Source of the DNA: Streptomyces xinghaiensis S187
Lineage (GTDB): Bacteria; Actinomycetota; Actinomycetes; Streptomycetales; Streptomycetaceae
Assembly: GCF_000220705.2 (NCBI RefSeq)
Contig: NZ_CP023202.1
Location: 2,728,001 to 2,792,000, forward strand
Length of the DNA stretch: 64,000 nt
Direction of reading: 5' to 3'
The position numbers and the translations under genes are program-made. Shown here in pieces: positions 44,495 to 52,806 of the stretch (positions within the stretch are counted from its first letter, which is position 1; each line of letters begins with the position of its first letter). The notes below the pieces were generated by a model. That model saw nothing but the letters and a program-made list of their open reading frames with translations, had not been told where the DNA came from and did no database searches.

Positions 44495-45379
44495 TCAGCC
44501 GGCGAGGGCGGTGCGCGCCAGGCGGGCCGTCTCGGACGGGGTCTTGCCGACCTTCACGCCCGCGGCCTCCAGGGCCTCCTTCTTCGCCTGCGCGGTGCCG
44601 GAGGAGCCCGACACGATGGCGCCGGCGTGGCCCATGGTCTTGCCCTCGGGCGCGGTGAACCCGGCGACGTAGCCGACGACCGGCTTGGTCACGTTCGCCT
44701 TGATGTACTCCGCGGCCCGCTCCTCGGCGTCGCCGCCGATCTCACCGATCATCACGATCAGGTCGGTGTCGGGGTCGGCCTCGAAGGCGGCCAGGGCGTC
44801 GATGTGCGTGGTGCCGATGACCGGGTCGCCACCGATGCCGACGGCCGAGGAGAAGCCGAGGTCGCGCAGCTCGTACATCATCTGGTACGTCAGCGTGCCG
44901 GACTTCGAGACCAGGCCGATGCGGCCGGCGTTGGTGATGTCGGCCGGGATGATGCCGGCGTTCGACTGTCCGGGGGAGATGAGGCCCGGGCAGTTGGGGC
45001 CGACGATGCGGGTCTTGTGACCCCGGGCACCGGCGTGGGCCCAGAACGCGGCGGTGTCGTGCACCGCGATGCCCTCGGTGATGACGACGGCGAGGCCGAT
45101 CTCGGCGTCGATCGCCTCGACGACCGCGTCCTTGGCGAACTTCGGCGGAACGAAGATGACCGTGACGTCCGCGCCGGTGGCCTCCATGGCCTCCTTGACG
45201 GAGCCGAAGACGGGCACCTCGGTGCCGTCGAAGTCGACCGTGGTGCCGGCCTTGCGCGGGTTCACGCCGCCGACGATGTTCGTACCCGAGGCAAGCATCC
45301 GCTTGGTGTGCTTCTGGCCCTCGGAGCCGGTCATCCCCTGGACGATGACCTTGCTTTCCTTGGTGAGGAAGATAGCCAT
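44495..45379 (-). CDS. sucD: Succinyl-CoA synthetase alpha subunit
   Basis: Forms succinate and ATP/GTP from succinyl-CoA in the TCA cycle. 294 residues. CoA-binding N-terminal domain: 'KVIVQGMTGSEGQKHTKRMLASGTNIVGGVNPRKAG'. The phosphorylated active-site His is in 'TMGHAGAIVSGSSGTAQAK'. 'GPNCPGLISPGQ' and 'SKSGTLTYQMMYELRDLGF' are typical. It follows sucC by 21 bases. Confidence 0.98.
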   Translation of the reverse strand: MAIFLTKESKVIVQGMTGSEGQKHTKRMLASGTNIVGGVNPRKAGTTVDFDGTEVPVFGSVKEAMEATGADVTVIFVPPKFAKDAVVEAIDAEIGLAVVITEGIAVHDTAAFWAHAGARGHKTRIVGPNCPGLISPGQSNAGIIPADITNAGRIGLVSKSGTLTYQMMYELRDLGFSSAVGIGGDPVIGTTHIDALAAFEADPDTDLIVMIGEIGGDAEERAAEYIKANVTKPVVGYVAGFTAPEGKTMGHAGAIVSGSSGTAQAKKEALEAAGVKVGKTPSETARLARTALAG

Positions 45380-45400
45380 GGTGTTGGTGACCCGTTCCCT

Positions 45401-46576
45401 TTACTTAGCAGCCAGCTCGGCGGCACGGTCGGCCGCACCGTCCATGGTGTCCACCTGCTGGACCAGCGGGTGGTTCGCGTCGGAGAGGATCTTGCGACCC
45501 AGCTCCGCGTTGTTGCCGTCGAGCCGCACGACCAGCGGCTTGTCGACCTCTTCGCCCTTGGACTTGAGCAGCTCCAGGGCCTGCACGATGCCGTTGGCGA
45601 CCGCGTCGCAGGCGGTGATGCCGCCGAAGACGTTGACGAAGACGGACTTGACGGCCGGGTCGCCCAGGATGATCTCCAGGCCGTTCGCCATCACCTCGGC
45701 GGAGGCGCCGCCGCCGATGTCGAGGAAGTTGGCGGGCTTGACGTTGTTGTGCGCCTCACCGGCGTACGCGACGACGTCCAGGGTGCTCATCACGAGACCG
45801 GCGCCGTTGCCGATGATGCCGACCTCGCCGTCGAGCTTGACGTAGTTGAGGCCCTTGGCCTTGGCGGCGGCCTCCAGCGGGTCGGCCGCGGCCTTGTCCT
45901 CCAGCGCCGCGTGGTCCGGCTGGCGGAAGTCGGCGTTGGCATCCAGGGACACCTTGCCGTCCAGCGCCAGGACCTTGCCGTCGTCACCGGTCTTGGCCAG
46001 CGGGTTGACCTCGACGAGCAGGGCGTCCTCGGCGATGAACGCCTTCCACAGGGTCTGCAGGATCTCGGCGATCTGGTCCGCCACGTCGGCGGGGAACTTC
46101 GCCGCCTCGACGATCTCGCGGGCCTTCTCGGGGGTCACGCCCTCGTTGGCGTCCACCGGGACCTTGGCGAGGGCCTCGGGCTTGGTGGCCGCGACCTCCT
46201 CGATGTCCATGCCGCCCTCGACGGAGGCCATGGCCAGGAAGGTGCGGTTGGTGCGGTCCAGCAGGAAGGAGACGTAGTACTCCTCCTTGATCTCCGCGGT
46301 CTGGGCCAGCATCACCTTGTGGACCGTGTGGCCCTTGATGTCCATGCCCAGGATCTGGCCGGCCTTCTCGACCGCGTCGGCCGGGTCCTTGGCCAGCTTC
46401 ACGCCGCCGGCCTTGCCGCGGCCACCGACCTTGACCTGCGCCTTGACGACCGCGCGGCCGCCGAGACGCTCGGTCACCTCGCGCGCCGCCTCAGGCGTGT
46501 CGATCACTTCACCGGCCAGCACCGGTACACCGTGCTTGGCGAAGAGGTCCCTCGCCTGATACTCGAACAGGTCCAC
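45401..46576 (-). CDS. sucC: Succinyl-CoA synthetase beta subunit
   Basis: Nucleotide-binding subunit of the same enzyme. 391 residues from GTG 46576. ATP-grasp features: 'LFEYQARDLFAKHGVPVL', 'VVKAQVKVGGRGKAGGVKLAKD', 'VEVNPLAKTGDDGKVLALDGKVSLDANADFR'; C-terminal 'NGAGLVMSTLDVVAYAGEAHNNVKPANFLDIGGGA' and 'VFVNVFGGITACDAVANGI'. The GTG is supported by family alignment at VDLFEYQ; the longer ATG at 46690 is not. Confidence 0.97.
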   Translation of the reverse strand: MDLFEYQARDLFAKHGVPVLAGEVIDTPEAAREVTERLGGRAVVKAQVKVGGRGKAGGVKLAKDPADAVEKAGQILGMDIKGHTVHKVMLAQTAEIKEEYYVSFLLDRTNRTFLAMASVEGGMDIEEVAATKPEALAKVPVDANEGVTPEKAREIVEAAKFPADVADQIAEILQTLWKAFIAEDALLVEVNPLAKTGDDGKVLALDGKVSLDANADFRQPDHAALEDKAAADPLEAAAKAKGLNYVKLDGEVGIIGNGAGLVMSTLDVVAYAGEAHNNVKPANFLDIGGGASAEVMANGLEIILGDPAVKSVFVNVFGGITACDAVANGIVQALELLKSKGEEVDKPLVVRLDGNNAELGRKILSDANHPLVQQVDTMDGAADRAAELAAK

Positions 46577-46752
46577 GCGCGTCCGTCCCTTTGCGTCTCG
46601 ATACCGCTGTCGTGGTGATTGCGGTGCGTTGTCTGCATGGGCGTGCCGCAGGGGCAGCGTGACGACGCGGTCACTGGGAGGCGCACACACTGGCCGGTAC
46701 GCGGCATGTCCGTCCCGCAGGTTATCGCCGTCCGCCGGAGCGCCCTAAATCG

Positions 46753-46791
46753 CAGATCACATGTGCGCGGTGATTACAGTCACAGATCACA
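46753..46791. promoter_or_regulatory. Half-site array upstream of sucC
   Basis: CAGATCACA occurs twice (46753-46761 and 46783-46791), 30 bases apart. GTGAT (46770-46774) lies between them, so two overlapping palindromes of the ATCAC/GTGAT type are possible. The layout fits an operator for sucC, which starts about 180 bases away. A Crp-like site is one guess. Confidence 0.4.
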
Positions 46792-46810
46792 AGAGTGGCG
46801 GCGCGCCGTA

Positions 46811-46826
46811 CCGGGGATATCCCCGG
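46811..46826. repeat. Perfect 16-base palindrome
   Basis: CCGGGGATATCCCCGG with an EcoRV-type centre. It lies 46 bases before the orphan terminator on the plus strand, and may be a dimeric protein site. Confidence 0.7.
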
Positions 46827-46871
46827 CATCGGCGACAGTGGCCTCGCCCGGGGCGGCTGCGCCGACCGGGC

Positions 46872-46914
46872 GGCGCCCGGCACCAGCGGTGGAGGCCGGT
46901 GCCGGGCGCCTTTT
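46872..46914 (+). terminator. Rho-independent terminator with no upstream plus-strand gene
   Basis: Perfect 13-base arms GGCGCCCGGCACC (46872-46884) and GGTGCCGGGCGCC (46898-46910), then TTTT. This is the only hairpin with a U-tract noted in the window. Read on the plus strand it has no gene before it, because sucC runs the other way. Confidence 0.75.
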
Positions 46915-46944
46915 CCCGCCCCCGCTCCGGGCCTCAGGCGTTCG

Positions 46945-46979
46945 CCTCCCCTCCCCTCCCCCTCCCCTCCCCTCTTCTC
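46945..46979. repeat. 35-base pyrimidine run
   Basis: An uninterrupted C/T tract of CTCCC-type units, followed by CTCG/GTCTCG simple sequence to about 47030. Possible triplex or i-motif; no protein-coding meaning. Confidence 0.8.
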
Positions 46980-47610
46980 GCTCGCCTCGCTCGTCTCTGT
47001 CGTCTCGGTCGCCTCGGTCGTCGGGTGCGCGGCCTGCCCCGGACCGGGCCGCCCCGCGGCCGTCGCGATCGGCGCCGCTGGAGCGCTCCCGGGTGGGCGC
47101 CGTCGGCATCCGACAAGCCCGCCGGTCCTTCTCTCGCCGGGCCGTATACGGCTCTTTCACACCTTGTACAGCTGCCGGTGATCCCGCGACCCATGGCCAA
47201 AGCGCTCATTTTTCGCCTTCCGGTACACAAACCGGCGCGCCGACACCCTCACCCTTTCGACTTAATCCGATTCCCGGAACATTGAATTCCGCCACGGCAT
47301 TGATCACCCACTTCCGCTCCGGCCCCGGAAAATGCCCTGATTCACCGCCTTGGCATGGCTGGCGGAACGGTGCCATCCGCTTCGCGGAAAGGCCGGAAAC
47401 CGTCCTTGACCCTCACTTGACGGGGCGCCCAGACTCCAAGTGGCACTCATGCACCAAGAGCCACAGGCAATTAACGCCTGGGCGCGCGGTACCGAAAATC
47501 GCGCGGGGTGTGCGTCGGGGGGACGGAGAACGTGCGCGTGCGTTCATGGGCCGTACACAACTCCTTCATCCCTTCTTCTCATCTCTTGGTGCGCGAAGGG
47601 AATGGAGGGA

Positions 47611-49458
47611 ATGCCGGTGCGAACGGCCCATCCCGGCGTATACATCGAGGAACTTCCCAGTAGCGTCCGCACCATCGGCGCGGTCACCACCTCGGTGACC
47701 GCCTTCGTCGGGCACACCCGCCGAGGGCCGCTCAACCAGCCGGTGCGGATCACCAGTTTCGCCGACTTCGAACGCCGCTTCGGTGGTCTCACCGCCCGCA
47801 GCGCGGTCGGCCACGCCGTCCACCAGTTCTTCGGCAACGGCGGCTCCGCCGCGGTGATCGTGCGCGTGGCCGCCTCCGGCTCCGGGGAGGAGGCCGAGGT
47901 CACGCTCGAGTCCACCGAGGACGGCAGCGCCCGCCCGGTGCTCCGGGTCACCGCCCGGGAGGCCGGCGTCTGGGGCTCCGGCCTGCGGGTGTTCGTCGAC
48001 CACGACACCCGGCGCCCGGACGAGACCTTCAATCTGCGGATCGCCGACGCGAACGGCGAGGCCCGGGAGAGCTACACCGGTCTCTCCATGCACCCCGGTC
48101 ACGGGCGTTACGTGGAGACCGTGGTGAACGAGGGCTCGGAGCTGGTGCGGGTCAGGGTCACCGGCGAGGGCCGGCCCGACCCCTCCGGCACGGTGTCGAA
48201 GCCGTTCGGGGCCGAACTGCCCGACCCCGCCGTCGAACTGACCGTCAAGATCGGCAAGACGGAGCGCAGCTTCACCCTGTACGACCCCGCGGTGGACGGC
48301 CCGGCCCCGGTGACCGTCACCGAACTCGCCCTGCTGCTGGAGCGGAAGCTGCGGGCGCTGCCCGACGCGCCCGGCAAGCGGGCCTTCGCCCGGGCCGAGG
48401 CCACCGCCTTCGGCGACCGGATCCAGGTGGTCGCCGGGTCCGCGGACCCCCGCGACACCGTCAGGTTCCTCGGCGAGTGCGCCAACGACCTGGGCCTGGA
48501 GGGCTCGGTCAACCCGCCCGTCTTCCCGCTCACCGGCGGGGCGGACGGCGATCCGCCCGGACCGCGGGACCTCATCGGGAGCGAGGACCTCAAGACGGGG
48601 CTGCACGCGCTGCGCGACGCCGACGACGTCAACCTGCTGTCCCTGCCCGAGCTGGCGGCGTACGAGTCCACCGAGGACATGGTCACGGTCATCTCGGCGG
48701 CGGTGGCGCTCTGCGAGGAACGGCGGATCTTCCTGCTGGTCGACGCCCCGGCGTCCTGGACCAGCGTGGACCGGGCGCGGGCCGGGCTGGCCGCGTTCGA
48801 CCCCGTCCGCAGCGACTACGCGGCGCTGTACTTCCCGCAGGTGCGGCTGACCGACCCGCTCACCGGGCGGCTGCGCACCTTCCCGCCGTCCGGCGCCGTG
48901 GCCGGTGTCACCGCCCGTACGGACGGTGAGCGCGGGGTGTGGAAGGCGGCGGCGGGCACGGAGGCCCGGCTGGCCGGCGTGCGGTCGCTGACCGTGCGGA
49001 TCACCGACCGGGAGAGCGGCCTCCTCAACCCGCTGGGCGTCAACTGCCTGCGCACCTTCCCGGTACTCGGCCCGCTGGTCTGGGGGGCCCGCACCCTGGA
49101 GGGCGCGGACGGCCTGGACAGCGACTGGAAGTACGTACCGGTGCGGCGGCTCGCCCTGCACATCGAGGAGAGCCTCCACCGCGGGCTGCAGTGGGTGGTC
49201 TTCGAGCCGAACAGCGAACAGCTCTGGCAGCAGATCCGGCTGGACGCCTCGTCGTTCCTGCACACCCTGTTCCGCCAGGGCGCGTTCAAGGGCCGCACTC
49301 CCCGCGAGGCGTACTACGTGAAATGCGACGCGGACACCACCACCGAGCAGGACATCGCACAGGGCGTGGTGAACGTCGTGGTGGGATTCGCGCCGGTCAG
49401 GCCCGCGGAGTTCGTGGTCGTCAAGATCCAGCAGATCGCCGGACAGTTCGAGATTTAG
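47611..49458 (+). CDS. cis2: eCIS contractile sheath protein (Cis2/Afp2-4-like, phage tail sheath)
   Basis: Main subunit of the contractile sheath that drives the inner tube out. About 615 residues. The N-terminus 'HPGVYIEELPSSVRTIGAVTTSVTAFVGHTRRGPLNQPVRITSFADFERRFGG' and the C-terminus 'GVNCLRTFPVLGPLVWGARTL', 'DWKYVPVRRLALHIEESLHRGLQWVVFEPNSEQLWQQI' and 'YYVKCDADTTTEQDIAQGVVNVVVGFAPVRPAEFVVVKI' are classic tail-sheath blocks. GGAGG (47604-47608) is too close to ATG 47611 and fits GTG 47617 better, so the true start may be two codons later. First structural gene; only one sheath gene is seen here, whereas Afp-type clusters carry three. Confidence 0.95.
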   Translation: MPVRTAHPGVYIEELPSSVRTIGAVTTSVTAFVGHTRRGPLNQPVRITSFADFERRFGGLTARSAVGHAVHQFFGNGGSAAVIVRVAASGSGEEAEVTLESTEDGSARPVLRVTAREAGVWGSGLRVFVDHDTRRPDETFNLRIADANGEARESYTGLSMHPGHGRYVETVVNEGSELVRVRVTGEGRPDPSGTVSKPFGAELPDPAVELTVKIGKTERSFTLYDPAVDGPAPVTVTELALLLERKLRALPDAPGKRAFARAEATAFGDRIQVVAGSADPRDTVRFLGECANDLGLEGSVNPPVFPLTGGADGDPPGPRDLIGSEDLKTGLHALRDADDVNLLSLPELAAYESTEDMVTVISAAVALCEERRIFLLVDAPASWTSVDRARAGLAAFDPVRSDYAALYFPQVRLTDPLTGRLRTFPPSGAVAGVTARTDGERGVWKAAAGTEARLAGVRSLTVRITDRESGLLNPLGVNCLRTFPVLGPLVWGARTLEGADGLDSDWKYVPVRRLALHIEESLHRGLQWVVFEPNSEQLWQQIRLDASSFLHTLFRQGAFKGRTPREAYYVKCDADTTTEQDIAQGVVNVVVGFAPVRPAEFVVVKIQQIAGQFEI

Positions 49459-49465
49459 GAATCCG

Positions 49466-49990
49466 ATGGCCGAGTTTCAGATCAACGCCCATCGCTTCGA
49501 CCCGTACAAGAATTTCAAGTTCCTCGTTCTCTGGGGCGGGCGTACGGTCGCGGGCATCAGCAAAATCAGCCCGCTGAAGCGCACCACCGAAGTGGTCAAG
49601 CACCGCAATGGCGGCGACCCCAGCACTCCGCGCAAATCGCCCGGGCGTTCCGAATTCGAGGGTGTGACCCTCGAACGCGGTGTCACCCACGATCCGGAAT
49701 TCGACCGCTGGGCCAACAAGGTCTGGCAGGTCGGGGCCGGGCTGGGCGCCGAGGTGTCGCTCGCCGACTTCCGCCGGGACATCGTAATCCAGGTCCTCAA
49801 CGAGGCCGGGCAGGTGGCCGTCTCGCACAAGCTCTACCGGGCCTGGCCCAGCGAGTACCAGGTACTGGGCGAGCTGGACGCCAACGCCAACGCCGTCGCG
49901 ATCCAGAGTCTCAAGCTGGAGTGCGAGGGCTGGGAGCGGGACTACGAGGTGCCGGAGCCGACGGAGCCGTCCTTCACCAACCCGGTCTGA
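49466..49990 (+). CDS. cis1: eCIS inner tube protein (Cis1/Afp1-like, T4 gp19 family)
   Basis: Builds the tube inside the sheath that carries cargo. 174 residues with gp19-family features: 'FDPYKNFKFLVLWGGRTVAGISKISPLKRTTEVVKHRNGGDPSTPRKSPG', 'FEGVTLERGVTHDPEFDRWANKVW', 'FRRDIVIQVLNEAGQVAVSHKLYRAWPSEYQVLGELDANANAVAIQSLKLECEGWERD'. It follows the sheath gene by 7 bases. AGGA precedes the ATG. Confidence 0.95.
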   Translation: MAEFQINAHRFDPYKNFKFLVLWGGRTVAGISKISPLKRTTEVVKHRNGGDPSTPRKSPGRSEFEGVTLERGVTHDPEFDRWANKVWQVGAGLGAEVSLADFRRDIVIQVLNEAGQVAVSHKLYRAWPSEYQVLGELDANANAVAIQSLKLECEGWERDYEVPEPTEPSFTNPV

Positions 49991-50006
49991 GCGCCGGGCG
50001 GTCCGC

Positions 50007-50903
50007 GTGATGGAGACGACGGCGCCGGCGGAAGCCCCGCGGCCCGGGACGGTGCACCCGCCCGGGACCGCGGAGCTGCTGGCCGTGTGGGAGGCGGGGC
50101 TCGCGCAGCACGGCCCCGGGCGGGCCCTGCTGCTGCACCGCGCGGCCCGCCCGGGGACCGGCACCGGCGAACTGCTGGCGATGCCGGTCGGCGAGCGGGA
50201 GACGGATCTGTTCGCGCTGCGGAGCGCGCTCTTCGGCGAGCGGATGGAGGTGCGGATCGAGTGCCGTGCCTGCGGCACGTCGATGGAGTTCGACCTCGAC
50301 GCGGGGCGGTTGCCCGGTGAACCGCCCCGGGCCGGGGAGCCGTTGCGGGTCGCGGAGGACGGCTGGGTGGTCGAGTTCCGGCTGCCCACGGTCGCCGATC
50401 TCGCGGCGGTGGCCCGGGCGGCGGCGGACGGCGGGACAGCGCCGGATCCGGGTTCCGGTGGGGAGGGCGGCGTGCGTGGTGCCCCCGACGGCTCCGCCGC
50501 TGCGGAAGGTTCCGCCGGTTCCACCGGCCCCGCCGCGCCGGCCCGGCGGATGCTGCTGGCCCGCTGCATCGTCTCCGCGGCACGGAACGGCGAGCCGGTC
50601 CCCGGGGACCGGCTGCCCGACGTCCTGCCCGAGCGGGTGCGGCGGCGGATCGCCGAGGCCGCCGAGCGTGCCGACCCGGCCGCCGAGGTGACGCTCCACG
50701 TCACCTGCCCCGAGTGCGGCGAGGCCACCCCGGCCGAGCTGGACATCGCCTCCTACCTCTGGACCGAACTCGACTCCTGGGCGCGGGACCTGCTGCTCGA
50801 CGTCCACCTGCTCGCCACCGCCTACGGCTGGAGCGAGCCGGAGATCCTGGCGCTGAGTCCGCTGCGGCGCCGCTACTACCTGGAGCTGTGCGCAGATGGC
50901 TGA
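50007..50903 (+). CDS. eCIS baseplate-type protein with two CxxC pairs (T4_baseplate-like)
   Basis: About 298 residues. Resembles the T4 gp26/gp51-type baseplate family common in eCIS and phage clusters: 'GTAELLAVWEAGLAQHGPGRALLLHRAA', 'ERETDLFALRSALFGERMEVRIECRACGTSMEFDLD', 'WVVEFRLPTVADLAAVARAA', 'RRMLLARCIV', 'VTLHVTCPECGEATPAELDIASYLWTELDSWARDLLLDVHLLATAYGWSEPEILALSPLRRRYYLELC'. The CRAC and CPEC pairs should together hold one zinc ion. A Gly/Ser/Ala insert lies in the middle. GTG 50007 and ATG 50010 are both possible starts. The end overlaps the next gene by 8 bases. Confidence 0.8.
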   Translation: MMETTAPAEAPRPGTVHPPGTAELLAVWEAGLAQHGPGRALLLHRAARPGTGTGELLAMPVGERETDLFALRSALFGERMEVRIECRACGTSMEFDLDAGRLPGEPPRAGEPLRVAEDGWVVEFRLPTVADLAAVARAAADGGTAPDPGSGGEGGVRGAPDGSAAAEGSAGSTGPAAPARRMLLARCIVSAARNGEPVPGDRLPDVLPERVRRRIAEAAERADPAAEVTLHVTCPECGEATPAELDIASYLWTELDSWARDLLLDVHLLATAYGWSEPEILALSPLRRRYYLELCADG

Positions 50904-51627
50904 CCCCGACTACTTCGACCGGCTGCTGGCCCGGCACACCCCCGTACGGACGGTGACCGGCGCCGCCGCCCCGGCGCGGGTGCGGCCCCGGCTGCCCGGC
51001 CCGTTCGAGCGGGTCGAGTCGCTGCGTCCGGCGGGCTCCGGGCAGGACGAGGACGGTTTCCTCTCCGCGCCCGCGCCCCCGGCCGCCCGCGGGGTGGTCG
51101 AGACGGTCCGGCGGGAGCGCGAGGTCCGGACCGACCGGCACACCGTCGTCCGCTCCGAGGTGCCCCGCGGCGAGCCCGGGCCGCCGGTCACCGCGCGGCC
51201 CGCGGCGCCGCTGCTGCGGCCCGCCGCGCCGCTCGCACCCGGTCCGCGCCCGGCGGGGCGGGAGGCCCCGCGGCGGGAACGGCGGGCCGCGCCCGCCGCG
51301 CCCGCCCCCGGCATGCCGGAACCCACGGTCGCGGCGGCCGCGCCCCACCCCCCGGGCGTGGTCGCCGCTCCCCCCGCCGCCGTGCCGCCGCGCCCGCGCG
51401 AGGCGGACACGGCTGCGGCCCGGGAAGCCGCCCGCTCCGGTGCCGGACGGCGCCGGGGACGGGGCACGGAGCAGGTCGTGCATGTGGAGATCGGCCGGCT
51501 GGAGGTCAGCGCCGCGGGCGCGGCCCGTCCCGGCGAGCGGGCGGGCGGCGGTTCCGGCCGTACGGGCCGGCCCGCGCCGGCGCTGAGCCTGGAGGACTAC
51601 CTGACGCGCGGCGGACGGAGGAGCTGA
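50896..51627 (+). CDS. Pro/Ala-rich eCIS-associated protein of unknown function
   Basis: 243 residues. A short conserved N-terminus (MADPDYFDRLLARHTP) is followed by a long Pro/Ala/Arg-rich stretch that is probably disordered. The C-terminal segment 'QVVHVEIGRLEVSA' ends with 'PALSLEDYLTRGG'. The C-terminal block resembles one in the small protein at 54978-55415. Proteins like this recur in actinobacterial eCIS clusters (from memory), but no function is known to me; a linker or assembly adaptor at the baseplate is a guess. It overlaps the upstream gene by 8 bases. Confidence 0.75.
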   Translation: MADPDYFDRLLARHTPVRTVTGAAAPARVRPRLPGPFERVESLRPAGSGQDEDGFLSAPAPPAARGVVETVRREREVRTDRHTVVRSEVPRGEPGPPVTARPAAPLLRPAAPLAPGPRPAGREAPRRERRAAPAAPAPGMPEPTVAAAAPHPPGVVAAPPAAVPPRPREADTAAAREAARSGAGRRRGRGTEQVVHVEIGRLEVSAAGAARPGERAGGGSGRTGRPAPALSLEDYLTRGGRRS

Positions 51628-51630
51628 GGC

Positions 51631-52800
51631 ATGAGCAACGCACTCGCCATCGCGACGGTCACCCAGGCGCTGGCCCACCTGATCGCGAACAACCTGACAC
51701 CGGAGTTCAACGAGGCGGTCCGCGTCGAGCCCCGCAAGCCCCCGGCCGAGCCGCCGCCCGACCCGCTCATCACGGTCTTCTGCTACCAGGTGACGCCGAA
51801 CGCCTCGATGCGCAACAACGACCTGCCGACCCGGGCCTCCGACGGCACCCTCGTCCAGCGGGCCGCGGCGGCGCTCGATCTGCACTATCTGATCAGCGCC
51901 TACGGGGAGGAGGCCGAGCTGGTCGGGCAGCGGCTCATCGGATGCGTGGTGCGCACGCTGCACGAGATCCCGGTGCTGCCGCGCGACGTGATCACGCAGG
52001 CCGCCGAGCGCCCGCATCTGGCGGGCAGCGATCTGGCCGACGCCGTGCAGAAGGTCCGCTTCACCCCGACCCAGATGGACATCGACGAGACCTCCAAGCT
52101 CTGGGGGATGCTCCACCAGACGCCGTACTCGCTGTCGGTGGCCTACCAGGCGTCGCTGGTGCTGATCGAGGGCCGTGAACTGCCCGTCCAGGCACCGCCG
52201 GTGGAGCGGCACACGGTACGGGCGCTGCCGTTCGGCGCCCCGGGCGCCCCGCTGCCGCCGGGGGGCGGTGCGGGTCCGCCGGACGGTCCGGGGCGGGCCG
52301 GGGGCGCGGCGCGAGCCGGGGGCCGGGCGCCGGCCGGCGGTGGCGCGTCGCGCGCGGGGCGGAACCCCGGCGCGGCCGCGGTCTCTCCCCCGGCCCGGCC
52401 CGGGACGGCGTCCGCCCCCGCGACGGCCTCCGCGGCACCCTCGGCGACCGCGGCCTCCACGGCCACGGCTCCGGCGGCGGCCGGTGCCGCCGCCCGGCGG
52501 ACCACGGCACGGGCCGGACGCCCCGGCGCCGTGTCACCGGCGGCACGGACCAGGCCCGAGGAGCCCGCGCCCGCCACCACGGCACCGGCGCGCAAGCCCC
52601 GTGTCACCGGCGCGTCCCCGGCCCCCGGGCCCGGCGCGGGCCGCAGCGCCGCCGCAGCGCCCACCGGCACGGCGGGTGCCGGCGGCACGGCGAGCCCGGG
52701 GGGCACGGCGGGCACGACCGCCGGGAACGGCACCACAGGCCCCGGAAGCGGCGGCGCCAACGGCGCCCCCGGCGCGGCCGGCGAACAGCGGGAGGGCTGA
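51631..52800 (+). CDS. cis16: eCIS tube terminator/cap protein (Cis16-like, DUF4255)
   Basis: Caps the distal end of tube and sheath in related particles. 389 residues. The first 190 residues match DUF4255/Pvc16_N: 'ALAIATVTQALAHLIANNL', 'LITVFCYQVTPNASMRNNDLPTRASDGTLVQRAAAALDLHYLISAYGEEAELVGQRLIGCVVRTLHEIPVLPRDVI' and 'VRFTPTQMDIDETSKLWGMLHQTPYSLSVAYQASLVLIEG'. The last 190 residues are an Ala/Gly/Pro/Thr tail, much longer than usual. GGAGGAG precedes the ATG. Confidence 0.92.
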   Translation: MSNALAIATVTQALAHLIANNLTPEFNEAVRVEPRKPPAEPPPDPLITVFCYQVTPNASMRNNDLPTRASDGTLVQRAAAALDLHYLISAYGEEAELVGQRLIGCVVRTLHEIPVLPRDVITQAAERPHLAGSDLADAVQKVRFTPTQMDIDETSKLWGMLHQTPYSLSVAYQASLVLIEGRELPVQAPPVERHTVRALPFGAPGAPLPPGGGAGPPDGPGRAGGAARAGGRAPAGGGASRAGRNPGAAAVSPPARPGTASAPATASAAPSATAASTATAPAAAGAAARRTTARAGRPGAVSPAARTRPEEPAPATTAPARKPRVTGASPAPGPGAGRSAAAAPTGTAGAGGTASPGGTAGTTAGNGTTGPGSGGANGAPGAAGEQREG

Positions 52801-52806
52801 GGCGCG

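Larger units (their letters stand above)
46577..47610. other. About 1 kb gene-free region between sucC and the eCIS cluster
   Basis: Divergent spacer: sucC leaves to the left, the eCIS genes to the right. It contains ATCAC/GTGAT half-sites near sucC (46753-46791), a 16-base perfect palindrome (46811-46826), a rho-independent terminator (46872-46914), a 35-base pyrimidine run (46945-46979) and then a lower-GC stretch (about 47150-47600) that must hold the eCIS promoter. TTGAC motifs at 47405 and 47417 are candidate -35 elements. The long plus-strand open frames lack any protein-like character. Confidence 0.6.

Noticed and set aside
46619..47698. 359-codon plus-strand open frame spanning the sucC-eCIS spacer
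   Set aside because: Composition is Arg/Pro/Ser-rich with no domain, it runs through a terminator and a pyrimidine run, and it overlaps the true sheath start in another frame.
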